Positions 23,901 to 31,170 of a stretch of DNA of 64,000 bases are shown here, piece by piece (the first letter of the stretch is position 1; every line of letters starts with the position of its first letter). Location: the NCBI GenBank assembly GCA_035276765.1, contig DATELH010000002.1, positions 310,001 to 374,000 on the forward strand, in the 5' to 3' direction. This DNA is from DATASD01 sp035276765 (GTDB taxonomy: Bacteria; Patescibacteriota; Saccharimonadia; Saccharimonadales; UBA4665). The translations under genes were made by a program, and so were the position numbers. The notes under the pieces are model-generated. The model saw only the letters and a list, made by a program, of their open reading frames with translations, ran no database searches and was not told the origin of the DNA.

Positions 23901-24614
23901 GTGGCGGTTTACAGCAACACACAGATTCGGGATGCGATCAAAGACGGGCATATTGTTTGCGTGCCGTTCAACCCTAAGCATGTGAGCCAGGCGAGCTTGG
24001 ATATTACCCTTGGGCACTATTACTTTCGTACCGAGCGCAGCGACGACCACACCTTGTACAACCCGTTTGACGAAAGCGATGTGTACCGCTATTTTGGCGA
24101 GCCCAAACAAGCCGTAAAGCACGGCGAGTGGTGTGAGCAAAACGGCTTTACGCCACTCAAAGGCATTCCGCTCGATTTTCCGGTCATCCCACTGCGGCCG
24201 GGCGAACGCATTTTGGCACACACGCATGAATTTTTTGGCATCTTGCCGCCCGGCGCCTGCGAGCTCAAGTCGCGTTCCAGCTGGGGCCGCAATGGCATCG
24301 CCGTGTGTTTTGACGCCGGTTGGATCGACCCAGGCTATATCAACCGTCTCACACTCGAAGTCTACAATCTCAACCAGCACGAGACCGTCTTGCTGCCGGT
24401 GGGCGAGCGCATCGGCCAGATCGTATTCCACGAAACCGGCAAGGTAGACGGCAACTACGGCAAGGGCCGCGACGGCGGTTTTAGCGGCAAGTACCAGACC
24501 GGCACCAGCATCGAAGACTTAATTAAAAACTGGACACCCGACCAAATGTTGCCGCGCGCCTACAAAGACACGCGCACCTTGCCGGAGCCGGTGAAAGGTT
24601 TAAAAGTGCTATGA
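23901..24614 (+). CDS. dcd: dCTP deaminase family protein
   Basis: 237-aa member of the dCTP deaminase/dUTPase fold. Conserved blocks: SQASLDITLG at the N terminus, the active-site loop ELKSRSSWGRNGIAV with Ser and Arg, DAGWIDPGYINRLTLEVYN with the catalytic Glu (LEVYN), and LPVGERIGQIVF. It deaminates dCTP to dUTP (or further to dUMP if bifunctional), feeding thymidylate synthesis. It is longer than E. coli Dcd (193 aa) through an insertion near residues 45-75. GTG start, with GGAGGAG 6 nt upstream. The stop overlaps the start of the tmk-thyX gene by ATGA. Confidence 0.88.
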   Translation: MAVYSNTQIRDAIKDGHIVCVPFNPKHVSQASLDITLGHYYFRTERSDDHTLYNPFDESDVYRYFGEPKQAVKHGEWCEQNGFTPLKGIPLDFPVIPLRPGERILAHTHEFFGILPPGACELKSRSSWGRNGIAVCFDAGWIDPGYINRLTLEVYNLNQHETVLLPVGERIGQIVFHETGKVDGNYGKGRDGGFSGKYQTGTSIEDLIKNWTPDQMLPRAYKDTRTLPEPVKGLKVL

Positions 24615-26983
24615 AACCCGTCGACAAACGCACCGGATTCTTTTTAGCTATCGAAGGCACCGACGGCTCGGGCAAGGGCACGCAGTTCGATCTGCTCACC
24701 AAGCGTTTGCGCCAGGCCGGGCACGAGGTCGCCACCTTTGACTTCCCGCGTTACGAAGAGCCTTCCAGCTACTTCGTCCGCGAGTACCTGAATGGCAATT
24801 ACGGCACCGCCGAAGAAGTGGGGCCGTACACATCATCACTGTTTTACGCTCTTGACCGCTTCCAGGCCGCCGACAAAATCCGCCAGGCTTTGCTCGAAGG
24901 CAAAGTAGTGCTGGCCAATCGTTTTACCGGCTCGAGCATGGCGCACCAGGGCACTAAATTCAACAATGCCGAGCAACGCCGCGGCTACTTTATTTGGCTC
25001 GACAACCTCGAGTTCGAAATGCTGCGCATCCCGCGCCCCGACACCAGCTTTGTGCTGCGCGTGCCAGCCGAAACCGCCCAAAAGCTCGTGGACCAAAAAA
25101 GCGAACGCAGTTACACCACCAAAAAGCGCGACTTGCACGAAGCCGACCTCGGACACCTCAAGCGCTCCGTCGAAGTCTACGACGATATGTGCCAGCTGTT
25201 TCCCAAAGACTTCCAGCGCCTAGACTGCACACGAGACGGCGACATGCTCAGCATCGAGACCATTCATGATTTAATCTGGCAAAAGGTAGAGCCTATGCTT
25301 CCAAAACCCTTCAAAAAAGATAAGGCCGCAAAGACTGAAGCCACCACCGTGGTATCAGCACTCGAAGAGACGCCGTACGTTACCAAAAACCACGACGGCA
25401 GTTACGAAATTACCGCCGAGGGCAAAGCGTTTTTGGATCAAGCCGTAACCACCAGCGACGGCGACGTGTACACCTTTACCGAGAAGCTCAGCCCAATCAC
25501 CATTGCAGCCGCCATGGCGCGCTTGAGCCGCCGCGGCGACGATATGCGCATCACCATTTTGGACGAGTTCGCAGGCAAACTTGGCAAAGATTCCAAGCTG
25601 CTGCAACGCGTGATTACTGCTTACGGGGACGACTCCGTGCAGCAGTTGGCCGGCCAGCATGTCGTGGTTGAAAACGCGTCGAACTTGCTCACCAAAAAGC
25701 TGGAGTGGGGCCGCCTGGCTGCGTACCTTGAGCAATCCACGCGCTATATTTACTTCGACAAAAAAGACAAGGCCGGCAACTATAAATATTTCACGCCGGA
25801 CTATTTACCAGAGAAAATCCACACACAGTACCGCGAGATCATGGACAGCATTTTCGACCTGTACTCCGAAATGGTCCACAAACTCACCGCCTACGTCCAA
25901 GACAATTCCACCACGCCAAAACACGAACGCGACGTTGCCTGGAAGGGTGCCACACGAGCCCAGGCTTGCGACGCCATCCGTCCGGTTTTGCCAGTTGCCA
26001 CCACCTCCACAGTTGGTATTTTTGCGTCCGGCCAAGCGCTCGAAGGCCTCATTATGCACTTGCTCGCCGACGATATGCCCGAAGCCCGTACCACTGGCGA
26101 AGCCATGCTGCGTGAAGCGCGCAAAGTCATTCCCACTTTCCTGGAGCGTGCCGACAAGCCCGACCGCGGCGGTGCCACCATCGCTTACATGGCCGACACC
26201 AAACACGCCGTCGGCAAGCTGGCCAAACAGTTTTTGCCCGAGCAGCACGCGACACCAAAAGAAGCCGTACAGTTGGTAGATGTTTGGCCGCGCAACGAGC
26301 TCGACCTCGTACCCGACATGCTCTACGAGCACAGCAATCTCTCGCTCAAAGAACTGCAAGCCGAAGCCAACGAGTGGCCGTACGACAAAAAACTTGAAGT
26401 CTTCACCACTTACATGGGCGAACGCCTGAACCGTCGGCACCGTCCGGGCCGCGCACTCGAAAAGGCGCATTACAGCTGGGATTTGCTGTGCGACTACGGC
26501 ATCTTCCGCGACCTCCAGCGCCACCGCATGGTTGACGACATGGAATGGCAACTCCTCACACCACGTTACGGCTACGAAGTGCCTGAGCTTGTCGAGGAAG
26601 CCGGCTTGGCCGACCAGTTTGAAAAGTGTTTCGACCTCAGCCTCAAACTGTATAGCGTGCTGCAAGGGGCTGGTTACCAGCTCGAGGCGCAATACGCCAC
26701 GCTGCTTGGCCACCGCATGCGCTGGAAAGTTACGTACAACGCCCGCGAAGCGTTCCATTTTCACGAACTACGCACCAGTCCGCAAGGCCATCCCGGCTAT
26801 CGCAAACTCGTGCTCGAAATGCACGAAAAATTGGCCGAAGTCCATCCGCTACTGGCCGAAGCCATGAAGTTCGTCAACAAGGGCGAAGACGCCGAACTCA
26901 CCCGTCTGTCCGCCGAGCGCTACACCCAATTCAAGCTCAAACAGCTCGAAGACACCAAAGAAGAAATCACCAAAAACCTATAG
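24611..26983 (+). CDS. Thymidylate kinase / flavin-dependent thymidylate synthase fusion (Tmk-ThyX)
   Basis: 790-aa apparent bifunctional enzyme. Residues 1-230 are thymidylate kinase: P-loop EGTDGSGKGT (15-24), FPRYEEPSS, LDRFQAADKI and ANRFTGSSMAHQG. After a basic linker (231-260), residues 300-790 are a two-repeat ThyX-like region. Repeat one has EWGRLAAYLEQSTRY (365-379), keeping Arg, Glu, Ser and Arg of the RHRx2Sx1NExSxR motif but losing others; repeat two has QRHRMVDDMEWQLLTPRYG (636-654), keeping RHR and Glu. The halves may complement each other to make dTMP from dUMP with FAD, after which Tmk forms dTDP. Coupled to dcd by ATGA. No frameshift or internal stop is seen. Confidence 0.85.
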   Translation: MKPVDKRTGFFLAIEGTDGSGKGTQFDLLTKRLRQAGHEVATFDFPRYEEPSSYFVREYLNGNYGTAEEVGPYTSSLFYALDRFQAADKIRQALLEGKVVLANRFTGSSMAHQGTKFNNAEQRRGYFIWLDNLEFEMLRIPRPDTSFVLRVPAETAQKLVDQKSERSYTTKKRDLHEADLGHLKRSVEVYDDMCQLFPKDFQRLDCTRDGDMLSIETIHDLIWQKVEPMLPKPFKKDKAAKTEATTVVSALEETPYVTKNHDGSYEITAEGKAFLDQAVTTSDGDVYTFTEKLSPITIAAAMARLSRRGDDMRITILDEFAGKLGKDSKLLQRVITAYGDDSVQQLAGQHVVVENASNLLTKKLEWGRLAAYLEQSTRYIYFDKKDKAGNYKYFTPDYLPEKIHTQYREIMDSIFDLYSEMVHKLTAYVQDNSTTPKHERDVAWKGATRAQACDAIRPVLPVATTSTVGIFASGQALEGLIMHLLADDMPEARTTGEAMLREARKVIPTFLERADKPDRGGATIAYMADTKHAVGKLAKQFLPEQHATPKEAVQLVDVWPRNELDLVPDMLYEHSNLSLKELQAEANEWPYDKKLEVFTTYMGERLNRRHRPGRALEKAHYSWDLLCDYGIFRDLQRHRMVDDMEWQLLTPRYGYEVPELVEEAGLADQFEKCFDLSLKLYSVLQGAGYQLEAQYATLLGHRMRWKVTYNAREAFHFHELRTSPQGHPGYRKLVLEMHEKLAEVHPLLAEAMKFVNKGEDAELTRLSAERYTQFKLKQLEDTKEEITKNL

Positions 26984-26993
26984 GAAGAACTCT

Positions 26994-27521
26994 ATGCCAA
27001 TTGTCGAGCCAGACGATAAAGAGAAAATCAAAATATTAAAAATCTCGTTGGCTGAACTGCGTAGATTTTACGATCACGTGAGTAATATTTACGACCAGCT
27101 CCGCGTAAAATCACTTGCCCTAATCGCTGGTGAAGTGGCAATCGTTACATTTATATTTTCGGATTCTACCGCCCGTGAAATCCCTGACAGTGCAGCGTTG
27201 CGAACCTTCTTCTTTGCAGGCATACTATTTTTAATACTTGCATTTAGCTTGCTGCTTTGGACTATCTCAAGCTTTCCCTGGCAAATTTCGCATGACCTTG
27301 AAGATTCCCAAAAATTATACAAGAAATATGAGGCAGAAAAAGACTTTTTAGAATATCTGCACGATGATTTTATCGGAGCAATTGGCGAATGTTTGCCGCG
27401 TGTGGAGAAAAAATCAAAACGCTTCAATTGGACTATCTATCTACTAGCTGCAGGTGTTATAATACTATTGGTTATTAAATATGGAGGATCACCTCATGAC
27501 ATTATCAACCGCCATCACTAA
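26994..27521 (+). CDS. Hypothetical three-helix membrane protein
   Basis: 175-aa membrane protein. Two adjacent hydrophobic segments (about residues 40-57 and 72-95) follow a charged N-terminal helix, then a long charged helix (QKLYKKYEAEKDFLEYLHDD) and a third membrane segment at 148-165. The 2-TM-plus-helix pattern is loosely like SLATT-type proteins, but no specific motif supports this. AGGAAG lies 7 nt before the ATG, 10 nt after the tmk-thyX stop, so it is probably co-transcribed. It is more AT-rich than its neighbours. Confidence 0.45.
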   Translation: MPIVEPDDKEKIKILKISLAELRRFYDHVSNIYDQLRVKSLALIAGEVAIVTFIFSDSTAREIPDSAALRTFFFAGILFLILAFSLLLWTISSFPWQISHDLEDSQKLYKKYEAEKDFLEYLHDDFIGAIGECLPRVEKKSKRFNWTIYLLAAGVIILLVIKYGGSPHDIINRHH

Positions 27522-27530
27522 AGGAGCTTA

Positions 27531-27551
27531 AGCCCCGAAAGGGGCTTTTTT
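27531..27551 (+). terminator. Intrinsic terminator after the dTMP cassette
   Basis: AGCCCC-GAAA-GGGGCT followed by a T-run (27545-27551). A compact GNRA-loop terminator ending the dcd/tmk-thyX transcript. Confidence 0.88.
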
Positions 27552-27562
27552 AATTCAGAAAT

Positions 27563-27591
27563 TTGACGCTTCGTGCCGAACAGCGTTTAAT
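27563..27591 (+). promoter_or_regulatory. Promoter of leader ORF at 27598
   Basis: TTGACG (27563-27568), 17-bp spacer, TTTAAT (27586-27591). The -10 box ends exactly 6 nt before ATG 27598, the leaderless spacing seen across the window. Confidence 0.6.
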
Positions 27592-27597
27592 AAAAAT

Positions 27598-27690
27598 ATG
27601 ATCGCAACCGTGAAGCGTTTGGTTATGGTACTCGTCCTCGGCAACCGAGGGCTGTGCTTCGTTCCGGTTGAAGCCAGGGTTCGCCGCTAA
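27598..27690 (+). CDS. Candidate 30-residue leader peptide
   Basis: Short frame of 30 codons, starting MIATVKRLVMVLVLGNRG and ending at TAA. Seven valines, four leucines and five arginines make up over half the peptide, and the VMVLVLG run recalls leader peptides of branched-chain amino acid operons. It has a good promoter placed for leaderless translation and lies inside a region with mutually exclusive RNA hairpins before the gene at 27762. Whether it is translated is not shown; it could also be chance. Confidence 0.35.
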   Translation: MIATVKRLVMVLVLGNRGLCFVPVEARVRR

Positions 27691-27755
27691 CGGCAGCGCC
27701 CACGCACAGCCCAAGACAATATGGCTTCAACTGAGGCCATATTTAGTTTAAGGAG
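27636..27755 (+). promoter_or_regulatory. Structured leader with alternative hairpins (attenuator-like)
   Basis: Pairings seen: CCTCGG/CCGAGG (27636-27650), GGGCTGTGC (27649-27657) with GCACAGCCC (27704-27712), GCCG-CTAA-CGGC (27683-27694), and AATATGGC (27718-27725) with GCCATATT (27736-27743). TTGAAGCC (27668-27675), inside the small ORF, can also pair perfectly with GGCTTCAA (27723-27730), which would break the last hairpin. The Shine-Dalgarno AAGGAG (27750-27755) follows directly. Confidence 0.5.
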
Positions 27756-27761
27756 AATATT

Positions 27762-27992
27762 ATGTCAGCAGAAAAATCACGAGGGTTTATCGATGTCGCC
27801 GATGTGTTGGACCATCAGCCCGGCGCGCGAGAAGTCTTAACCGTAGACGGTGACTTCGTACCCGTCTCGCGTATTCATTACGGCACGGAAGCCGGCGAGG
27901 CCGCGATAGCAGAACTGGTCACCCTGGAGTCGCCAAGCATCACCTTCGAAGATGACGACCCGATCGACCCCATTGGACTGCTCGCCTGGTAA
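27762..27992 (+). CDS. Small acidic hypothetical protein
   Basis: 76-aa acidic, soluble protein with no recognised domain; rich in Asp/Glu near the end (FEDDDPIDPIG). AAGGAG lies 6 nt before the ATG, one of the better ribosome sites here. It is followed after 44 nt by the M20 peptidase gene, and the gap holds a hairpin (TAATC-GCTTG paired with CAAGC-GATTA around 27991-28017), so differential expression of the two is possible. Function unknown. Confidence 0.5.
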   Translation: MSAEKSRGFIDVADVLDHQPGAREVLTVDGDFVPVSRIHYGTEAGEAAIAELVTLESPSITFEDDDPIDPIGLLAW

Positions 27993-28036
27993 TCCGCTTG
28001 CGTTTTCAAGCGATTACCAGTACAACTAGGAGATTC

Positions 28037-29107
28037 ATGGAAGAAATTTTGCGAACTTTGGTTGCCTTTCAAACGGTCAGTGGCGACGCAACGGCCGCAC
28101 ACCAGGCGCTTGATTATGTGGCAAGCTTTGTGACCAAGCGCGGCATGCACGTGGCACGCTACGATTCGGACGGTTTTGAGTCGCTCGTTGCAACCGTTCG
28201 GCCCGATCACAAAACACCCAAGGTTATACTTGCCGCACATCTCGACGTAGTACCAGCACCGAGTGAGTTATTTGAGCTGCGCCAAGAAGACGGCAAGTTC
28301 TACGGTCGCGGCGTGCTCGACATGAAAGGCGCCCTCGCCGCGTATTTACAGATCATAGACGAGCTACAGGACACGCCTAGCCAGTACGATTTCGGCTTGA
28401 TGGTTACTACCGACGAAGAACTCGGCGGCAAAAATGGCGCCGAAAAACTTGTGGAAGAAGGTTATGCGCCCAGCGTGTGCATTTTGCCCGACGGCGGCGA
28501 CAACTGGCAAATTCAGCTCCATTCGAAAGGCTTTTTGTACGTCAAAGTGGTAGTTCGCGGCAAGCCGGCACACGGTTCGCGGCCGTGGCTCGGGCACAAT
28601 GCAAACCTTGTGCTGCTCAATATTATCCACGAAGTGCATGCGTTGTTCCCGGATTCCGGCCTCAACACAAACACACTCAACATCGGCCTCATCAATGGCG
28701 GTAGCGCCGCGAACCAAGTGGCCGACTACGCCGAGGCGACGCTCGATATCCGGGTCATAAGCGAAGCCGAGCGCCAGCGTTTGCTCGTCGCACTCAAGCG
28801 CATTTGCGAACAGCATAACGCCCAGCTTACCGTCGAACTCAATGGCGCCGTGGGCGAGTTTTCGCTCGAGAATGAATATATCGCGCCGTTTGCGAAACTT
28901 ATTACTGAAGTTACCGGTGTAAAAGTGGTGGGCTCGCGCACGCTGGGCAGCAACGACGCGCGCTTTTTTGCCGCCAAAAACATTCCGTGCATTTCGTTCT
29001 ACCCAACCGGCGGCGGCCACCACGGTCCAGAAGAATGGCTGAGTGCTGAAGCCTTGGTGCAACTCAAGCAAATCATCCAAACCCACCTCGAAAAAACCAA
29101 TAAATAG
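28037..29107 (+). CDS. M20 family metallopeptidase (ArgE/DapE-like)
   Basis: 356-aa M20 peptidase/deacylase. Metal-site motifs in order: ILAAHLDVVPA (His, Asp), GRGVLDMKGA (bridging Asp), VTTDEELGG (catalytic Glu and Glu ligand), CILPDGGDN (Asp) and GGGHHGPEEWLS (C-terminal His). The dimerisation domain lies between, with KGFLYVKVVVRGKPAHGS. It may release amino acids from peptides or deacylate N-acyl amino acids. As amino acid biosynthesis is usually missing in this group, peptide scavenging is more likely than ArgE/DapE roles. ATG 28037 follows TAGGAG at 6 nt; the 13 codons upstream are rejected. Confidence 0.85.
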   Translation: MEEILRTLVAFQTVSGDATAAHQALDYVASFVTKRGMHVARYDSDGFESLVATVRPDHKTPKVILAAHLDVVPAPSELFELRQEDGKFYGRGVLDMKGALAAYLQIIDELQDTPSQYDFGLMVTTDEELGGKNGAEKLVEEGYAPSVCILPDGGDNWQIQLHSKGFLYVKVVVRGKPAHGSRPWLGHNANLVLLNIIHEVHALFPDSGLNTNTLNIGLINGGSAANQVADYAEATLDIRVISEAERQRLLVALKRICEQHNAQLTVELNGAVGEFSLENEYIAPFAKLITEVTGVKVVGSRTLGSNDARFFAAKNIPCISFYPTGGGHHGPEEWLSAEALVQLKQIIQTHLEKTNK

Positions 29108-29113
29108 TAGTGA

Positions 29114-29227
29114 GATAACCACCGACACCTTTGCGATAGTAAGTGCGTTACGCGCGGGCTCGGACTATAGCCGAGTCCGGCTGCACTACGCTGAACCCTT
29201 ACTATCGCAAAGGTGTCGGTGGTTATC
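29114..29227. repeat. 30-bp perfect inverted repeat with 54-bp spacer
   Basis: Arm 1 (29114-29143, starting GATAACCACCGACACC) and arm 2 (29198-29227) are perfect reverse complements over 30 bp. The 54-bp spacer holds an inner hairpin around CTCGG-ACTATAG-CCGAG. The element lies between the M20 peptidase stop (29107) and the rplJ promoter (29235). No T-run follows, so it is not a standard terminator; it could be a MITE-like or REP-like element. Confidence 0.9.
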
Positions 29228-29234
29228 TACCTTA

Positions 29235-29264
29235 TTGACGGAAACGGTGGTGGTCTGCTAAAAT
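29235..29264 (+). promoter_or_regulatory. rplJ-rplL promoter
   Basis: TTGACG (29235-29240), 18-bp spacer, TAAAAT (29259-29264) with upstream TGC (extended -10). Start near 29271, just before the L10 leader. Confidence 0.65.
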
Positions 29265-29275
29265 AACAGGGATTG

Positions 29276-29355
29276 CCAAAGACAGCGACGGGCCGTAAAA
29301 GCCTTAATAATGTCGCCGAGGTACAAATTCATTTTTATGGATGGTACGTCTTTGG
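29276..29355 (+). ncRNA. Ribosomal protein L10 leader
   Basis: Cis-regulatory L10 leader. Closing stem CCAAAGAC (29276-29283) pairs with GTCTTTGG (29348-29355). Between them are the conserved GACAGCGACGGG...CCTTAATAATGTCGCCGAGG segments seen in L10(L12)4-binding leaders. Free L10 binding this RNA represses rplJL translation. It sits about 80 nt upstream of rplJ. Confidence 0.85.
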
Positions 29356-29433
29356 AAACAAAGGCGTTTTTGTTTGGCAAATCAAAAGAGTTCACGGTCG
29401 ATAACTCTTTAAAACCCTAACAGGGAGAAAAAT

Positions 29434-29955
29434 ATGGCATTAAGCAAAACCGAGAAAAGCCAAGTTATCGCAGACGTTGCGGAACTGCTTGACTCATCAA
29501 AAATGACGGTTGTGACCAAGTACGAAGGTACGACGGTTAAGGCTATGCAGGCGCTGCGCCGCCAAGCCCGTGACAACGGCACCAAGGTAAAGGTTGTAAA
29601 GAACCGCTTGCTCAAGCAGGCGATCAAGCAAACCGACCTCAAAGACGTTGACGTGAGCGCGCTTGAAGGCATGCTACTCTACGCTTTTAACAGCGAAGAC
29701 GAAGTTGCGCCCGCTCAAGCAATCGCCAACTTTGCCAAAACCAACCCCACGCTGCAATTTGTCGGCGCCATCACGGCCGACGGCAAATTCTTGGGTGCCG
29801 ACGAAGTCAAAGCCTTGGCCACCCTACCAGGCAAGGACCAACTCATTGGCGAGGTTGTGGCAATGCTACTTTCACCGGTCAACGACATCACCAATGCGCT
29901 TTCGGGCAACTTGCACAGTCTGTTGGACGGCGTAGCGGAAAAGGCAAAAGCCTAA
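29434..29955 (+). CDS. rplJ: 50S ribosomal protein L10
   Basis: 173-aa L10 of normal length. The rRNA-binding N-terminal domain includes KTEKSQVIADVAELLDSSKM, VKNRLLKQAIKQTDL and the C-terminal helix NALSGNLHSLLDGVAEKAKA that carries L12 dimers. It anchors the L7/L12 stalk and, through the leader at 29276, regulates its own operon. CAGGGAG is 9 nt upstream of the ATG. rplL follows after 19 nt. Confidence 0.97.
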   Translation: MALSKTEKSQVIADVAELLDSSKMTVVTKYEGTTVKAMQALRRQARDNGTKVKVVKNRLLKQAIKQTDLKDVDVSALEGMLLYAFNSEDEVAPAQAIANFAKTNPTLQFVGAITADGKFLGADEVKALATLPGKDQLIGEVVAMLLSPVNDITNALSGNLHSLLDGVAEKAKA

Positions 29956-29974
29956 ATTATTTAAGGAGAAACAT

Positions 29975-30352
29975 ATGGCTGATTTGAAAAAACTGGCAGA
30001 AGAGATGACCAAATTGACGGTCCTCGAAGTAAACGAACTGAAAACCATCCTGAAGGATGAATACGGCATTGAGCCGGCTGCCGCGGTAGCCGCTGTAGCT
30101 GCACCTGCTGCAGGTGACGGCGCTGCCGCTGCTGACGAAAAGTCTGAGTTTGACGTTGTCCTGAAGGACGCTGGCGCTCAGAAAGTTGCTGTTATTAAGG
30201 CTGTTAAAGACCTCACCGGCCTTGGCCTTGGTGAAGCAAAAGCTCTCGTTGACGGTGCTCCAAAAACCGTTCTCGAAAAAGCTGCAAAAGACGACGCCGA
30301 GAAGGCTAAAAAAGCCCTCGAAGACGCTGGCGCAACTGTTGAATTGGCCTAA
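29975..30352 (+). CDS. rplL: 50S ribosomal protein L7/L12
   Basis: 125-aa L7/L12. N-terminal dimerisation helices (LKKLAEEMTKLTVLEVNELK), an Ala-rich hinge (AAVAAVAAPAAGDGAAA), and the C-terminal factor-binding domain with EKSEFDVVLKDAGAQKVAVI, KAVKDLTGLGLGEAKALVDG and PKTVLEKAAKDDAEKAKKAL. It recruits translation GTPases. TTAAGGAG lies 7 nt before ATG. A terminator follows. Confidence 0.98.
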   Translation: MADLKKLAEEMTKLTVLEVNELKTILKDEYGIEPAAAVAAVAAPAAGDGAAAADEKSEFDVVLKDAGAQKVAVIKAVKDLTGLGLGEAKALVDGAPKTVLEKAAKDDAEKAKKALEDAGATVELA

Positions 30353-30374
30353 CAAGACGAGCCACTCAACGCCA

Positions 30375-30405
30375 AACCGCTTGGAGCAATCCAGGCGGTT
30401 TTTTG
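30375..30405 (+). terminator. Intrinsic terminator after rplL
   Basis: AACCGC (30375-30380) pairs with GCGGTT (30395-30400), with TTGGA/TCCAG pairing inside, followed by TTTTTT. Confidence 0.88.
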
Positions 30406-30426
30406 TAACCAACGACCGGCAGAACA

Positions 30427-30454
30427 TTGACTAAAATAGTTCTTATGGTATTAT
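30427..30454 (+). promoter_or_regulatory. Promoter of archaemetzincin-like gene
   Basis: TTGACT (30427-30432), 16-bp spacer, TATTAT (30449-30454). Transcript start falls 2-3 nt before ATG 30464. Confidence 0.6.
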
Positions 30455-30463
30455 ATAATTATT

Positions 30464-31000
30464 ATGTCCGCGCCCCTCCGTTCACTTGCATGTCTCTACG
30501 AAACCGGCACGCCGTTTGCCGTCGACGGTCGGTTCGCCAACGACGTGTACCAAGCAGCCACGGCCATTGTTGGCCAGGAAATCGGCGGCATCGAGGCGGT
30601 GGTCCATGGTGCTGTGCCGCACACGAGCACCCAGACAGAAGCGCTTGTGTGGACCGACATCGGCCGCGTTGTGCCGTCTGGCGCGCAACACATGGGCTTT
30701 CTTACCGGGCGCGCCATCTTTGCGCAGAATCGTTACGACTCGTACGGCGCGTCTGGAGTGGCTCGCGCAACCGGCTTTATTGGCACTCGCTTTGCCGTCA
30801 AAGCCATGGAAGACAAAGAAGCCCTCAGCGTCATAACGGCCGCGCACGAAATCGGCCACACCTTCGGGCTCGGGCATTGCGACCTCAGAGATTGCCTCAT
30901 GACCCCGCGTGGTACCGAATTCACAGCGGCGCGCATGCTTCTGCGCCAAGCCGACCCATTCTGTGACGATTGCAGTACCGCACTGCAAGCAGCCCGCTAA
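30464..31000 (+). CDS. Archaemetzincin-like (M54) zinc metallopeptidase
   Basis: 178-aa metzincin. The zinc site is HEIGHTFGLGHC at residues 128-139, followed by the archaemetzincin signature cysteines (GHC-x4-CLM) and a late CDDC at 167-170, so the second, structural zinc site is likely present. The Met after the second Cys is the metzincin Met-turn. No signal peptide: a cytoplasmic peptidase. Archaemetzincins are common in Archaea and animals and patchy in bacteria. The start is placed by the near-leaderless promoter. It stands alone after the ribosomal operon. Confidence 0.75.
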   Translation: MSAPLRSLACLYETGTPFAVDGRFANDVYQAATAIVGQEIGGIEAVVHGAVPHTSTQTEALVWTDIGRVVPSGAQHMGFLTGRAIFAQNRYDSYGASGVARATGFIGTRFAVKAMEDKEALSVITAAHEIGHTFGLGHCDLRDCLMTPRGTEFTAARMLLRQADPFCDDCSTALQAAR

Positions 31001-31088
31001 CACCGCTACTACAAAGCTTCTAATGCCGCACCAGCGTCCATGTTTTGAGGACACACTCGTCATTTATCCACAACTAGAACGACAAATT

Positions 31089-31146
31089 TTGACTTGATTT
31101 ATAAAACATGGTAGTTTTAGAGGTAAGTGTAAAGAAACAAACACTT
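31089..31146 (+). promoter_or_regulatory. Promoter and 5' hairpin of gene at 31171
   Basis: TTGACT (31089-31094), 17-bp spacer, TAGTTT (31112-31117) with upstream TGG. The leader (from about 31124) begins with a hairpin, AAGTGT (31125-31130) and ACACTT (31141-31146). A hairpin at the 5' end is also seen for secE and may stabilise the mRNA. Confidence 0.5.
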
Positions 31147-31170
31147 CCTTAGATAAGAGAGACTTTAAAC

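Noticed and set aside
25805..26764. 319-codon minus-strand frame inside tmk-thyX
   Set aside because: Valine/phenylalanine-rich antisense shadow of a high-GC coding strand; no promoter or motif.
28364..29128. 254-codon minus-strand frame opposite the M20 peptidase
   Set aside because: Antisense shadow; the sense frame has all zinc ligands.
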